From positions 1-64,000 of the forward strand of contig NSJX01000070.1 in assembly GCA_002286715.1 (NCBI GenBank): a stretch of 64,000 nucleotides of DNA. Direction: 5' to 3'. Every line of letters starts with the position of its first letter. The first letter of the stretch is position 1. Under the pieces are notes generated by a model that saw only the letters and a list, made by a program, of their open reading frames with translations, was not told the origin of the DNA and searched no databases. Source of the stretch: Dentipellis sp. KUC8613. Lineage: Eukaryota; Basidiomycota; Agaricomycetes; Russulales; Hericiaceae. This document shows, piece after piece, positions 12,228-23,930 of the stretch. The translations under genes were made by a program, and so were the position numbers.

Positions 12228-14259
12228 ATGGCACCTCTTTGGCATTCGGGCAAACAAGGTGCGAGGCCAAAGACTCTGTTCTACGTGCGTATACTCATAT
12301 TTTGACGTCTTTCAGACCACGAACGGGCTGCTTCGCCTGAGCTTACTGCGCGAGACTTCTTCCCCGTCTCCGTAACGTCCAATGGCGTGGTCATCCCAAA
12401 CCCCGCGTTGGCGACGATCTCGTTGAACACACCGAGCCTCGTCTTATTCCCGCCACCCACCTCCACCACCAACTCACCTGAACCTACCACAACTTCGACA
12501 CTCCATCTTGGGCCCGGGCTTCCCATATTCAGTTCGACACCAACGCCGACTCCATCGCTTCACCTTGGACCTGGACTTCCTATCTTCAGCTCGACACCCT
12601 TGCCCGCGTTTTCGTCTCTTCACTTGGGACCGGGGCTTCCCATATTCAGCTCGACACCTTCGGTTGCTCCAAGTTCTGCAGAGAGTACTTTGATAGCGCC
12701 TTCGCCTTCCTTGGGTTCTTCCAGCTCGTCTGCGCCGGCAGTCTCATCGACGTCCTCGCAAGCATCGAGCACGAGTTCTGAGTCTGCCTCATCTTCGTCC
12801 ACTGCCGTGCAAGCATCAACCACGGATGTGCTCAGTTCATCATCTGCCGCATCCTCAACGTCGAGTTCAAGTTCGAGTTCGAGCTCTTCTGGCACTACCG
12901 TCCTTCCCGTCTCGATTCCCAGGACCTCAGCATCAGATACAAGCACGACGAAAGGCGAAGCACTGTCCACCACGAAGCCAGCGACAACGCCAACGACGAC
13001 ACCACCGCATGGAGGCTCGGGTAACCCGACGCCAACCGATGGAGCGCCGACAGGGAAGCCAACTAATGGCCGGCCAACTGGGAAGCCGGACCCGCCGAAT
13101 GGAGACGGAGATCCGCCGAACTCAGGCAGTGACCCTACTGACGGGGGTGATCCCCCAGATGAAGGTGGCAACCCTTCTGGCGGAGGTCCTTCGGGCGGTG
13201 GTCCGAGTGGTGGAGGGCCTCCCGGAGGCGTTCCTCCGCCGCCGCCGCCGCCGCCACCACCACCACCTCCGCCACCTATCGGGGGCGATGGTTCGGATGG
13301 AGGTGGCCCGGATGGCGATGGTCCGGGCGGAAGTGGACCTACGAAAGGAGGACCCACTGGATCAGGCCCGACCGGTACAGGACCTACAAAAGGCGGTCCT
13401 ACTGGTGAAGGACCCACCGGAGGAGGTCCTACCGGCGGGGGGCCAACTGGAGGAAACCCTCCACCTCCTCCGGTCGGAGGTCCTGATGGCACCAAGCCAT
13501 CTGCTGCGCCCAGCGACGGAGACCCTTCTGTTAGCCCTACAGATGAACCGACGTCTGCTCTCCCAACCGAAAGCGCGCCGTCGGTGACTACTCCGATAGA
13601 CCCAGATCCTTCAGAGTCCGCATCTGTGTCTGCGTCTGCATCCCAGTCGGAGTCTGCGTCGCAATCAAAGTCAAAGAGCAAGGGTTCGAGGCCGAAATCA
13701 TTCAGCATTGGCTTCTCCTTCACGCCAACCGCGCCCGAGCCAACAGGTTCGCAGCCTTCGGATCCTTCGTTGCAGCAGCCTCCTCCCCCAGGCTCGAGTG
13801 CGGCGCCGACCAGGCCCCCTTTGTCTGTTGTGTCCGCAACGTTGCTTGAGACAACTAGGAGCTCTGCAGCACGCGCATCGGCATCAGCGGCCTCATCCGA
13901 GCACGGATCCGCTTCGAGGACGAAAGGCCAGACGTCCAGTACACTCAGTGACCTGATTGAGGCGTCCCAGACTGCTGAACCAATCGTCGATACCGGTGAC
14001 GAGGTGCTTGCGAGGCGCGCTTTCGGCGCTGTGGATCCACGCGCAGGATTCTCGCGCCAGCTTACCCTGGCTGACGATCCGTAAGTATCGTTCGCTTTAT
14101 AAGTGCATGGCAGTAATTCATTGCATTTTTTCTAGGTCTTATCAGGTGACGAGCGCTGTGCTCGTCGTACCTGTCATGATGCTCTTCGCCTTAGGATTCA
14201 TGTTCTTATTTACGGTGCAACGCCGTCGCCGACTAGCGAAGTCTTGTGCCCTTGCATGA
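12228..14259 (+). CDS. Mucin-like Ser/Thr/Pro/Gly-rich single-pass membrane protein A
   Basis: Three exons are inferred: 12228-12258, 12316-14080 and 14136-14259, giving about 639 residues. Almost the whole protein is low-complexity Ser, Thr, Pro and Gly, expected to be heavily O-glycosylated. It includes three copies of HLGPGLPIFSSTP, serine runs, a polyproline tract (about 13232-13278) and GGPTGxGPTG-type repeats. Only a few islands are non-repetitive: the N-terminal VIPNPALATIS, an FSIGFSFTP motif near 13700, and SRQLTLADDP just before the membrane. The last exon encodes one transmembrane helix (AVLVVPVMMLFALGFMFLF) followed by basic QRRRRLAK, giving a short cytosolic tail. No classical signal peptide is visible in the predicted first exon (MAPLWHSGKQ), so an upstream exon may have been missed. 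It is a tandem paralogue of the next gene with the same intron phases (1 and 2). Function unknown; a cell-surface or wall-associated role is inferred. Confidence 0.75.
12501..12658 (+). repeat. Three in-frame copies of an HLGPGLPIFSSTP-coding repeat
   Basis: Three near-identical coding copies of the 13-residue segment HLGPGLPIFSSTP are separated by short Thr/Pro or Ala/Phe linkers. They lie inside mucin-like gene A and have no counterpart in gene B. Confidence 0.9.
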
Positions 14260-14866
14260 TATCCATTAGGCTATGGCGCCTCTTATCCCTGTGACTAGGG
14301 TACTAGCTCGTCGGATGAGTTGCAATATACTATGGTTAAGCATGGTGTCACTTTCCCTATCCGATCGACACTCCAAGATGTCCTTCATGAACTGTCGTCT
14401 CCCAGAAAGCCCTATAACCTTGGTGCGTTCATTCGAGAGGCTTGCATATATATGTAGCACAGTGCTTCACTCGGAGCTGGCTGGTGAAGCACATTCGAGG
14501 CACGTCCAATGCTTGTGCGTCGGTACTCAATCAAATTCGCGATGCATGGCTTACTCAGGTTTTCAATCAGTTCTCATCCATCCTGGCACCCATCATGATC
14601 ATTCGGGGAAGCACTCGCCGATCGACCGCCATGCTTGGTTCTATATGTATAATCAATGTACAGCCACCACGTCGAACTCACCAATCCTGTCCGTTATGTG
14701 CGTCTGACTATTCTGGTATCCTGACCATTGGGTGTGTATTTATGAGGCCGCCTTGTCAAGGCTAAGGTAGGGTCAATCGCTGGCGGTTATCCTCCCTTGT
14801 TTTGGTCGTTCTTTCGTTCAGGGTTTTATTCTTCTTTTTTTGTTCTTTGGCCTCAAGAACCGCACC
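14260..14866. other. Intergenic between the two mucin-like genes
   Basis: No convincing gene. A pyrimidine-rich stretch at about 14812-14850, typical of fungal promoters near the transcription start, directly precedes gene B. Confidence 0.5.
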
Positions 14867-17456
14867 ATGCCGCCATTGCTACTCCCATTCTCGTCCTGGG
14901 GGCGCTTTTATGATTCTACGGGTGCGTGAACCACCCGAGTAAGAAAAAACTTTCACTGATAAACACTCTATCTGCAGACTCTGCCCAACTGCCACGCTAC
15001 GATAAAAAGAACTTAATTCCTACATTCGTCACCCTCCCTCCGGGTGTCATCGCGCCCAACCCTGCGCTGCAAACAATCTCGACATTGACACCAACGGCGA
15101 TACAACTCTCCACGATCACCACCCCGTCGACGTCCGAAACGTCGTCATCGAGCTCTGCAGCAGCAACACCAAGCATCGATTCAGTCGATCAGGCGCCCCT
15201 CCCGCCGGTTCCGACTTCATTGAATCTTTCTTCACAGGAGTCGACAACCGCCGTCTCCACTACGGCCCTGCCACCCAGCGCGACGAATGAGCCTGAGCCT
15301 TCAGCCCCTGCACCATCATCTTCGGCCTCTCTCCCATCCTCTTCCGCAGCGTCTAGTGCGTCGACCGCTGTGGCACCGGCCGCTGCAACGTCAGAATCAG
15401 CGTCGGTGCCGGCATCGACTTTGGTCTCAACATCGGTGACCAGCGCATCCTCGTCTTCTACTCAAAGTGTCATTTCAAGTGCGCAGAGCACGGCTGTCTC
15501 GACTTCGGCCGCTGCATCCTCTACAGCCAGCGTGTCATCCTCTGCGGTCAACGTAACATCCTCTGCGGTCAGCGTAACATCCTCTGCGGTCAGCGCATCA
15601 CCTTCTAGATTTACCAGCGTGGCATCTCTCTCGTCCACAAGTCTTGCTTCTTCTTCCAACAGTGTGACGTCTGCCCTTCCGTCCAGAACCCAGAGCGCTA
15701 GCAGTGCCCCTGCATCTACGGCCGCAAGTAGCACGACCTCTTCCAGCCGGAACACCATTCCCATCCTTCCTCCTGGACACAGCACATCATCAGCGCCGGC
15801 CCAATCGACAGCCGCGCAGACGCAGGCGACCACCCGTCCTTCCAGCTCCCCACAACCTAAGCCCGACCAACCGAGTACCGGTGGGAGTGGGGGAAGCAAT
15901 GGTCGCCCAAGCTCTTCGAGCCCGTCCGGTGGTGACAATACGCCGGAAGACGGCGGTGGAGGCGGTTCACCGCCGTCGATTGGAAGTCCTCCTGTTGTGC
16001 CTCCCGTCATTCCACCTCCCGTTGTCCCGCCTCCGGTCGCCCCAGATCCCGCTGCGCCAGCTCCTGCTGCTCTGGATCCTCCTGGCCCACCTCCCGTCGC
16101 CCCACCTTCCGCCGACACGCCTCCCCCCTCACTGCCTCCCGCTTCCTCGCCTCCCTCTGCCCCGGCTCCTGCAGCGCCTCCCGTTGTCCCGGTAGCACCG
16201 CCACCGGCCGTACCACCTGCCAACGGACCAACGGATGGAAATCCCAGTGGAAGTGATCCATCCGAAGGGGGCTCCCCTGGAGGAAAGCCGAGCGGAGACA
16301 GTCCTAGTGGGAGTGGCCCTAGCGAGTCCAAGCCGTCGAGTCGGCCGAAGTCGGGAGGTGGTGATCACCCTTCTGCTCCTCCCGTTCCTGCTCCTGCTTT
16401 TGCGCCAGCTCCTGCCTCATCGCCTTCTCCAGTTTCTCCGCCTCCTGCGTCGCCCCCACCTGCGCCACCTCCTCCTGCTTCGCCTCCTCCGCCCGCCTCC
16501 CCACCCGTTTCACCACCTGCATCCCCACCCCCGCTTGCTTCGCCGCCTCCCGCTTCGCCGCCTCCCGCTTCTTCTCCTCCTCCTGGAGGATTGGTTCCGC
16601 CGATCGTTCCTCCTGTAGGAGATCCTTGTCCAGCAGGTACCCCGCCCGTTGAATCTGCAGCTCAACCATCTGCAAGCCATGCCTCGGAGTCAGCAAAGCC
16701 ATCGAAATCCAAGTCGAGTGCAAAACCTTCAAAGACTGCACCTGTGATCCCGCCCATCGTGCCGATTGATGGCAACGAACCGACGCCATCAGCGTCTGCA
16801 TCCGCCTTGCAATCTGCTAGCAAAGAGATTCCGCCGCTTCCGTTCAGTATTGCGTTTTCATTCACGCCGGAGGCTTCCCCTAAGCCGACGTCAAAGATTT
16901 CTAGCAGGCCTCCAGCGACGAGTGGTATATCTTCGTCTGCAGCACGTCCGGATCCGTCTGAAGCTCTGCCTCACAGGTTGACGTCGTCTCTGCCAAAGGC
17001 GTCCAGCATCGGCGCTACCGCTCATTCCAGCTTAGTCACTCCAACGTCCGTCGTCGCCCAGTCGTCGACTATACCTGGTCCCCGTACTACTCACGTCACG
17101 GTCTCTTCCTCGAGCTCGGCTACTTCCACCAAATCCGAAGTCGTGAAATCGTCCGATTTGTTCAAGGTGTCGGGCGGACCGATATTCAATGGACCCGTAA
17201 ATGAGAAGCGCATATTCCATGCGACCTCAGAGGCTGAACTTCCTCGCCAGCTCATTTTGAACGATAAGTCGTAAGGGTGACTGTCTTTCTTCACTACGTG
17301 AAGGATGTTGTTGACCCTATATATTAAAGGTTGGGCGAGATCGCAAGTCCCGTGCTTGTCGCGCCAGTCCTTTTGCTCGTGGGGCTAGGGCTTCTGTTCC
17401 TTCTCGCAGTGCGGCGAGGGAGACGGCGAGCATCGAAGACTTCCATCTCCGTATGA
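14867..17456 (+). CDS. Mucin-like Ser/Pro/Ala-rich single-pass membrane protein B
   Basis: Three exons are inferred: 14867-14921, 14978-17270 and 17330-17456, giving about 824 residues. The layout matches gene A. A short N-terminal exon is followed by VIAPNPALQTISTLTP, a long Ser/Thr/Ala region and a Pro/Ala/Ser region dense in PPPASPP-type repeats (about 15975-16620). The island PFSIAFSFTPEASPKP lies near 16840-16885. EAELPRQLILNDKS just precedes the last intron. The final exon encodes a transmembrane helix (PVLVAPVLLLVGLGLLFLL) and a basic tail, RRGRRRASK. The shared PNPALxTIS, FSIxFSFTP and RQLxLxD motifs and identical intron phases show that it is a tandem duplicate of gene A whose low-complexity parts have since diverged. 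The first exon (MPPLLLPFSSW) is weakly hydrophobic, not a clear signal peptide. Function unknown. Confidence 0.75.
15538..15600 (+). repeat. Three tandem 21-nt units inside mucin-like gene B
   Basis: Three successive 21-nt copies, differing at a few positions, encode SSAVNVT, SSAVSVT and SSAVSAS. In-frame slippage appears to be lengthening the serine-rich region. Confidence 0.9.
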
Positions 17457-17648
17457 AGGATGCCAGGTAGACGATTGTTCCATCGTGTCCATCGTAGTTG
17501 AATGGTATTTGTCTACTGCCCTCAGTCGAAGCGGCTGGCCTCTATCAGCGGTAATCGCCAAGGAATGTGGGTACAAGCATGAAAATACTGAGTGAATATA
17601 GTAACCGCGAATGAACCTGCAGCTGTCCAAGCAAGCTCCACGGCAGGT

Positions 17649-18994
17649 CTATAGCAATCCTGCGGCCTTCCCCACACCTCGGCTCACCGAAAACGGCAAT
17701 GCCTCTGCCACACCAGTGCCCGCACCAATCGACCAATCGATATACCCCGCCGTCGACCAGCTGAACCACGTAAACGTCCATACATACCCCAACAGACGCG
17801 TCGCATGTGACTCACGCACGCCCATCCTCTTCCCGAGCCCGACGACTGCATCTTCGGCTGTGATAGCGACCGCCTGGTATATGAAGAAGGGGAAGGAAGA
17901 GCCCAGGAGGGCCGGGTCGACCATGTAGTCGCCGCCCATGTGCAGCACCCCGGAGAGGAAGAACGAGACGTAGAGCTGCGTGTAGGATGAGCCGGTCGTC
18001 CCGCGTTGGAAGCCAAGTTTGTTGCTGACCCAGCGCCCCATTGAGGTGCCGTGCTACAATGCACGTTCTCATGTGAGCAGTGTGATGTAGAGAAACAGTT
18101 TAGGAAGACATACACGACGAAGCATCTGGTGCCAGGATTTCCTGCAGTTTATAGTCAGCGTTCGCAAGAATACAAGCAAAATCCTAGCGGAGTGATGTTC
18201 TGAATGCAGCTCACCCCCAGAATTTCCGAACAGTGTAGCATTCAGACCACTTCCCGAACATATCAGGCCAGTCTTCCGGATAGGACGTCCCCAGCACGAC
18301 CGTGCAAAGGGCAAGCACAGTATATTGGAGATTGAGCAACGCGTACGGCGTCGCCATGAATGCGATGATGTTCACGCAGCGCAAGAGGTATCCCTCTGAC
18401 CCAACGGATTGCATGCTGTCGCCCGTGAGGTGGAAGAGAGGGTGCGTGTGCTGGTATGTCTGCGCGATATCGATCAGGACGAGGTACCATAATGCCCAGA
18501 GGAGCCGAGAGCGTATGAACTCTCCCCGCGACATGCGAGGGCGAGGTGGGATGTTGGAAACCTGATGCCCATGTATGAATACTCTTCGCAACCAATTATT
18601 CTGAAGAGAATGGAAATCCCACCTGGTAACTCCAACCCACCCCACGAGGGCCGCGCTCTATGCAGAGCGCCCAATAGGCGCGGCGCAACAACGGCAGCTC
18701 CCGTGCGGAGGTTTTGAACGTGTCGCGTTCGTGCCGGATCTCGTCGACGGGGCTGGTGAGCAGGAGCAGATGCACCGCGGCGAGGACCTGTCCGATGAAC
18801 CCAGAACCCAGGCTGTAGTTCTGCATCGGCTCTCCCATCGAACAATGCAAGGCTACGTATGTGGGGTATAGGTATACCAGGAATCCGAGAACCCGTACCC
18901 ATAGAGGAGGGCCGAGCGTGAGGAGGGCGCACATTAGGATCTGCGGGAGGACGATGCACGGATAGACCGGCAACTGCGGTCTAGTGTCGTCCAT
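17649..18994 (-). CDS. Wax-synthase-like MBOAT_2 acyltransferase A
   Basis: An integral ER-membrane acyltransferase of the wax-synthase/TRI7-like family (PF13813); relatives esterify long-chain alcohols or acetylate terpenoid hydroxyls in metabolite clusters. It starts MDDTRPQLPVYPCIVLPQIL. The N-terminal half has several hydrophobic helices and RRAYWALCIERGPRGVGWSYQV, the family's 'WALDL..SPRGIGW' block. The next exon has IPPRPRMSRGEFIRSRLLWA, DIAQTYQHTHPLFHLTGDS and DWPDMFGKWSECYTVRKFWG. A short exon with the SWHQMLRR core follows. The final exon holds SSYTQLYVSFFLSGVLHMGG, with the presumed active-site histidine, then AITAEDAVVGLGKRMGV. The stop is at 17649. Three to four introns; about 380 residues. 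The next gene is its tandem paralogue. The acceptor molecule is unknown. Confidence 0.85.
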
Positions 18995-19739
18995 TTTGGT
19001 GGACTACGAATACTACAGAGCGTCAATATCTGAGTGTTGAGAAGTAGAGCGGGATTACCTTCGAGGCCGAGGGCTGTCTGGGAGCAAAAGCGTTGAATGG
19101 TGTATACGTAGCGCTCAAACTGCGTGTCCATCTCGTGAGAGATGAGCCATAATTGTACTAGTGCACTGTAGACTACACACAGTAATGTCTAAGGCTATTG
19201 GGTCGGCCATGGTCAGGGATGCAGACTAATTACGATTCCTGATAAGGCATCGTTTATTATAGACTCACTCACAGCGGGAAAAGGTGCGCGCGTCGTCAGC
19301 AATCAGAGCTCCCGGTCCAGTCGATAAGCGTCGGCTTGGGGTGTTGCGGGTTCGATCCCTATGCTATGCACATATTTACTCACTTTTGGGAAAATATAAA
19401 ATACTCTGAAGTGTCTTAGGGAAGCCTCAAATATCTGTTTTAGCCAAGTATCTGCCTTTGAAAGACCACAATTGAGTCAATTGTCAGGCGAAACACACGG
19501 GAGCACGTGGCACTATCAGTGCCGAGTCTCACTAATCTAAGGAATCGTCTTGCCGTGCGATGCATCGGCCACTCCCTCCAAGTGATCGTATAGGTATAGT
19601 CTGACTTCGATGCTCCATGGAGGAGTTGGACCCTGATCGACGCTCGGGATTCAGGCCAGCGCTCGTGAGTCAGATAACATGCATTCGTTTTTATCACATC
19701 GAGAAACGAGGCTTAGGAGGCGGTAGTAGCTGGTAGGGC
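18995..19739. other. Intergenic with a tRNA-Pro-like fragment
   Basis: No gene. At about 19315-19375 the + strand has an A-box-like segment, an anticodon-loop-like CTTGGGG and a B box (GGGTTCGATCCC) in tRNA order. The T-stem does not pair well and the variable region is missing. It is best read as a tRNA-derived remnant. Confidence 0.4.
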
Positions 19740-21057
19740 TCAATATTCAAAAAGCCCGATCACCGTCCTGCTCAAGGAGAACGGCAGCGCTTCGGTTCGT
19801 CCCGTTCCCGCCTTCAATGCTCCGTCGATGTACGCAGTCGTCGACCAGCTCAGCCACACGAACGTCGAGATATACCCCAATGCATGAGTCACGCCCGACT
19901 CCTTTATGCCTACTCGTTTTCCGAGCCCAACGATCGCGTCCTCCGCAGTGATCGCGATGGCTTGGAGGATGAAATAGGTGAAGGAGACGTCCAATGCAGA
20001 TGGGTACATCATGAAGTCACCACCCAAGTGCATGATCCCCGAGAGGATGAATACGACGTAGAGCTGAGTGTACGAGGACCCAAGTGTGCCGCTTTTGAAG
20101 CCGAATTTGGTACTGACGAATCGGCCAGCCGAGCTGCAATTCTGGAGAAGGGATGAGATAAAATCTAGAAAGATGACACGAGGAATCGACATACGCGTCG
20201 AAGGAGCTGGTGCCAGGACCTCCTAATAGATAGCGACAGGTCAGATCAGTCCCAGTAACACTTCAGAGGAGACAACACCTACCCCCAGAACTTCCGGATC
20301 GTATACGCATCTGCCCACTTTCCGAAGAGGTCAGGCCAGTCCGCGGGATCCGAGTATCCAACAAGTACGGCCACCACGGAGCAGACATTGTACTGCAAGT
20401 TCAGAATTGAATATGGAGTGGCCATGTAGGCGATGACATTGATTGAGCGCATGATATTCCCTTCTGAACCAACTGAACGGGTTGCGTCGCCTGAGAAATG
20501 GAACAAAGGATGCGTGTGCTGATAGGTTTGTGCGACGTCCAGGACAAGCCAGAACCAAAGGATCCACTGAAGCCGGGAGCGCACGAACGCAGACCGGGAC
20601 ACGCGTAGACGTGGAGGAATGCTGGAAACCTGGATCCGTGGATGAGCGTCCATGACGTTTTGCGATAATTATTGTTACTCGCCTGGTTACTCCATCCAAC
20701 ACTTCGCGGAAAGTGGGTGTAGCAGGCAGCCCAATACACGCGGCGATAAAATGGCATCTCGCGAGCCGATTTTTGGAACGTGTCGCGCTCGTGCCGAACG
20801 TCATCCACGAGGTTGAGAAGTACCAAAAAGTGAATGGCCATGACGATTTGTCCGGAGAGGAAGGATCCTATGCTGTAGTCCTGGAGCGGATCGCCGGTAG
20901 TGAAGTGCATGCCAGCGTACACTCCGTACATATAGGCCACGAAGCTGAGCAAGCGGATCCATAGAGGAAATCCGAATGCAATGACGACGCATGAGAGGAA
21001 GTCGGGGAGGATGACATAGGTAAAGACTGGAAGGGGTGCCCTCGCTATGTCGGACAT
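19740..21057 (-). CDS. Wax-synthase-like MBOAT_2 acyltransferase B
   Basis: A close paralogue of acyltransferase A, same strand, same exon layout, probably from tandem duplication. It starts MSDIARAPLPVFTYVILPDF. RRVYWAACYTHFPRSVGWSN fills the place of the family WALDL..PRGxGW block. The next exon has SSIPPRLRVSRSAFVRSRL, VAQTYQHTHPLFHFSGDATR and DWPDLFGKWADAYTIRKFWG. The small exon encodes RSWHQLLRR. The last exon encodes SSYTQLYVVFILSGIMHLGG, with the presumed catalytic histidine, and AITAEDAIVGLGKRVGI, ending at the stop at 19740. Hydrophobic helices are spread along the whole protein. The substrate is unknown; fungal relatives act on terpenoid or fatty alcohols. No terpene synthase is visible nearby. 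The gene is divergent from ASK1 (about 570 bases apart). Confidence 0.86.
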
Positions 21058-21626
21058 CCTGTCTTGGGACGCCAGGAAAGTAAGCCATGAGACGTCTTGG
21101 CCAGCAGGTACTTATATGAAGAATAACAGCGCCCGATCGAGTGCATTTCAATAGTTTGACGCTGTGCCGCAGCGAAAAATCCTGCCCGTCAGATGTCAAT
21201 AGACCAATATCTCCATGATGGCCACTTGATCCTAGTATCGAGAGATCAGCATACTAAGCCCGTCAGTTTCGAACAATTTGGACGCCGGAGACCAATCCGG
21301 AGGGACGTAGAGGTAGCTTCAAGGAGTAAACAAAAGGTACAAGGGATGGTCGTCGCGGCTGAATAAGCAGCGCGCGACGCGACGCGTTCTGACTCTCGCG
21401 TGAACTTGTCCTCCTCCTCTCGGGGCACCCTAGACAAAGTCCTCATCACGGACTTTACTGTCTGTATACCCATATAGTACGTCTTTCGACCTATTTTGAG
21501 AGTGGCCTAACGCGTTTTATGCCTTACAGCCTCCAAAACTGACTGTGGTATTGTCTATAACACCTTTGACTGCCTACACCCTCTTTCTCGAACTCGATTC
21601 ACCAGCCGAACGTGCTTGCTATTGCT
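21058..21626. other. Divergent intergenic region, acyltransferase B / ASK1
   Basis: No coding signal. It must contain the promoters of the two divergent genes. No TATA box or known operator was identified with confidence. Confidence 0.5.
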
Positions 21627-23930
21627 ATGGCTAGCAAAATTGAAGAGCCCAAACCGATCTTACCCAACCAGGCTCGATGGGAGCCGAGCGCGGACCCGAC
21701 GTCTATCGCCGTGCCAGGACTTGACACTACGGCCTCAGTGAATGATCAGATCGACCAAATCGAACAGCTCATAACTATAAAGCTTCAGGTGCGTTTATAT
21801 GTACAACTCTGCCTGCATTTTATGACTAAATAACCATGTAGAATATCGATGCCAATTTCTCCAAGATGCAGCAGATCATGTCCAGTCGCCTCTTACCTGC
21901 GTTCAAACGTTACTCGGTAGGGACGGAACCGGTTCGAGAGGCTGCTAAGGTGTGTAACTTTCCATGCTCGCTAGATTCTGCTGCTCAATCCACCTTAGTT
22001 TTGGACATCCTTCTACGAGCAAGCGGCGCAGGTCCGCATTCCTACGTACGAAGATTACTCAACGGCGCACGACGAACCCTCGCACGCAGAGACAGAACAG
22101 TCTCAAGAAACGGAGGAAGACGTCACAGCCTCCTCCGACCACTCATCAGCCTCCAGCTCGTCGCACCATCCCTCCGGCTTTGACCCCAGCCGGCTCCCCT
22201 CCGAAGAGTCCTTCCTCACCGGCCAAGCCGCAATCTCATCCACTCCCGCCCGCACACGCCTCCGCCACCAAAATGCCCACGACACGTTCACGACGCAGGG
22301 CTCTGAGCCGTCCTGGACGGCGTCGCTCGAGTCTCCCATGGTCCGCCTCGATCGCGACCTCCAGAACTTCGCGCGCGAAGATCAGCCCATCTCCGACTCT
22401 GTGATAGACGACTCTTCCGCCTTCGACAATACGATTGATGCCACGGTGCACGCGCAGTCATACTCGCGCGCACAGCCAGCCAATGACACATACTCAGAGC
22501 CCATGACACCGTCACCAGACAAAGGGAAGTCGCGCCAACAGCAGTCTCTCCGGTTTGATGTTCTCCGGAGCACTATGGAGTCTGGCGGGAGGAGCAAAGG
22601 CCCCGTTTCTCCGCTCAAGTTCCGCCAGAAACCCAAGACACCAATCCCAGCCTCTCGAAACCCGTATCTTCCGCCGGGGACGAAACCACAAGACTGGTCC
22701 GGCGTCGTCGACCTCCGCGACCCCTCCATCACGACGCCGCAGCGCTCAGCTGCAAGCACACGGACCTTCCGCGCCGCCACGCCGCCCGCCTCGGCTTACC
22801 GTGCGGCCCCAGTCGACGACGACGATGACGACGACTTCGACCTGCCACCGGGCATGTCTCCGCCCGTGACGATGGACATCGCGCGCCTGCCGACACTCGG
22901 GCGCACGCCGCGCAAAGAGGCCGCCGCGCGCATCGGGCGCGATCTCGTGGGCAACGCGCAGCGCAGGCAGCAGCCGGGCGGCCTGTCGACCGCCTGGGAG
23001 CGCGCGCGCGCGGGCATGGCGCCCGCCGCCGAGTCGAGCATGAGTTCCGCGCCGACGCCGCCGTCGCTCTCGCGGTACACGCGCCACGCGTACCCGGACA
23101 GCGCGAGCGGCAGTCTCGCGGACTCGACGCTGGAGAGCATGATCCGCCGTGTGGGGCTCATGGGCTACCAGCAGTCGTCATCGGAGGCGGCTTCAAACTC
23201 GTCGGCGGCGTATGCTTCCTTGCAACACCCAGAGTCCACCCCGTCTTACTATACGTCCGCCCAGCCCGCAGAGCCCCACTCCTCGTATTCTCGCTTGCAT
23301 TCACACTCGCACGCAACCTCAGAAGCGCCGACGCCGACGATCCAGCCCCTGCAGCCGCACATACCGCCCTCCTCATCGCTGCAGACGCCCGAGCAGCCGC
23401 AGGCGCGCTACGACCTGTACCAGCTGGACGACTCGCAGCTGCGCGCGGGGAGCCACGACGGGGACGAGGACGGCTTCTCGTCGGACTCGCTCGACGACGA
23501 GGACGAGGTCGTGCACGACGCGGCGAACCCGTCCGCCGCGTTCCTGCTCGCGTCGCAGCAGCGCGGCGCGCACGACGCGGACGACTCGTTCGCCAGCTCG
23601 ACGTCGAGCGACTCGTTTGGCGACGAGGACGTCGGCGCGGCGCCCGTGCATGCGTTTGCGAACGTCGTCACCGAAGACTCGTTTGATGATTCGTTTGACG
23701 ATGCGGATGATGCGGGGCTTGGGGGCGGGGAAGAGGAGACCGTATTTGGCGTGCCGCCGGCGGAGAGGGCTGCGCGTGCTAGGATGAGCATGGCACCGGG
23801 TGGGGGCATCCGTATGCTTGGAGAGGAGCTGCTCGAAGATACGATTGGGATTGGTGCGCAGAGGGCGATGCAGGGCGCGATTGTTGAGAGCCCGACGCCA
23901 TGGCCAGGGCAGGGGCAGAGGCCAGCGTAG
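21627..23930 (+). CDS. ASK1: DASH complex subunit Ask1
   Basis: An outer-kinetochore protein of the DASH/Dam1 complex, which rings or tracks spindle microtubules and couples them to chromosomes in mitosis. The conserved part is N-terminal and split over three exons. DTTASVNDQIDQIEQLITIK is followed by NIDANFSKMQQIMSSRLLPA with FKRYSVGTEPVREAAK. Then comes FWTSFYEQAAQVRIPTYED, the signature of the Ask1 family. The rest, in one long exon, is low-complexity Ser/Pro/Asp-rich sequence with several SP/TP sites (SPLKFRQKPKTP, TPRKE) that could be Cdk1 targets, as known for yeast Ask1. There are repeated acidic DSFDDSFDD-type motifs near the end. The ATG at 21627 fits the domain; an in-frame GTG upstream is ignored. 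Estimated 730 residues, longer than the yeast protein because of the disordered tail. Confidence 0.9.

Noticed and set aside
12620..13723. Long minus-strand open frame (367 codons) opposite mucin-like gene A
   Set aside because: It is a Gly/Pro mirror of the repetitive Ser/Pro/Gly coding sequence. The + strand frame has the splice sites, membrane helix and a paralogue.
15462..16331. Long minus-strand open frame opposite mucin-like gene B
   Set aside because: Same reason: an antisense shadow of low-complexity proline and serine codons.
22746..23787. Arg-rich alternative frames within ASK1
   Set aside because: They are out-of-frame readings of the GC-rich disordered region of ASK1.
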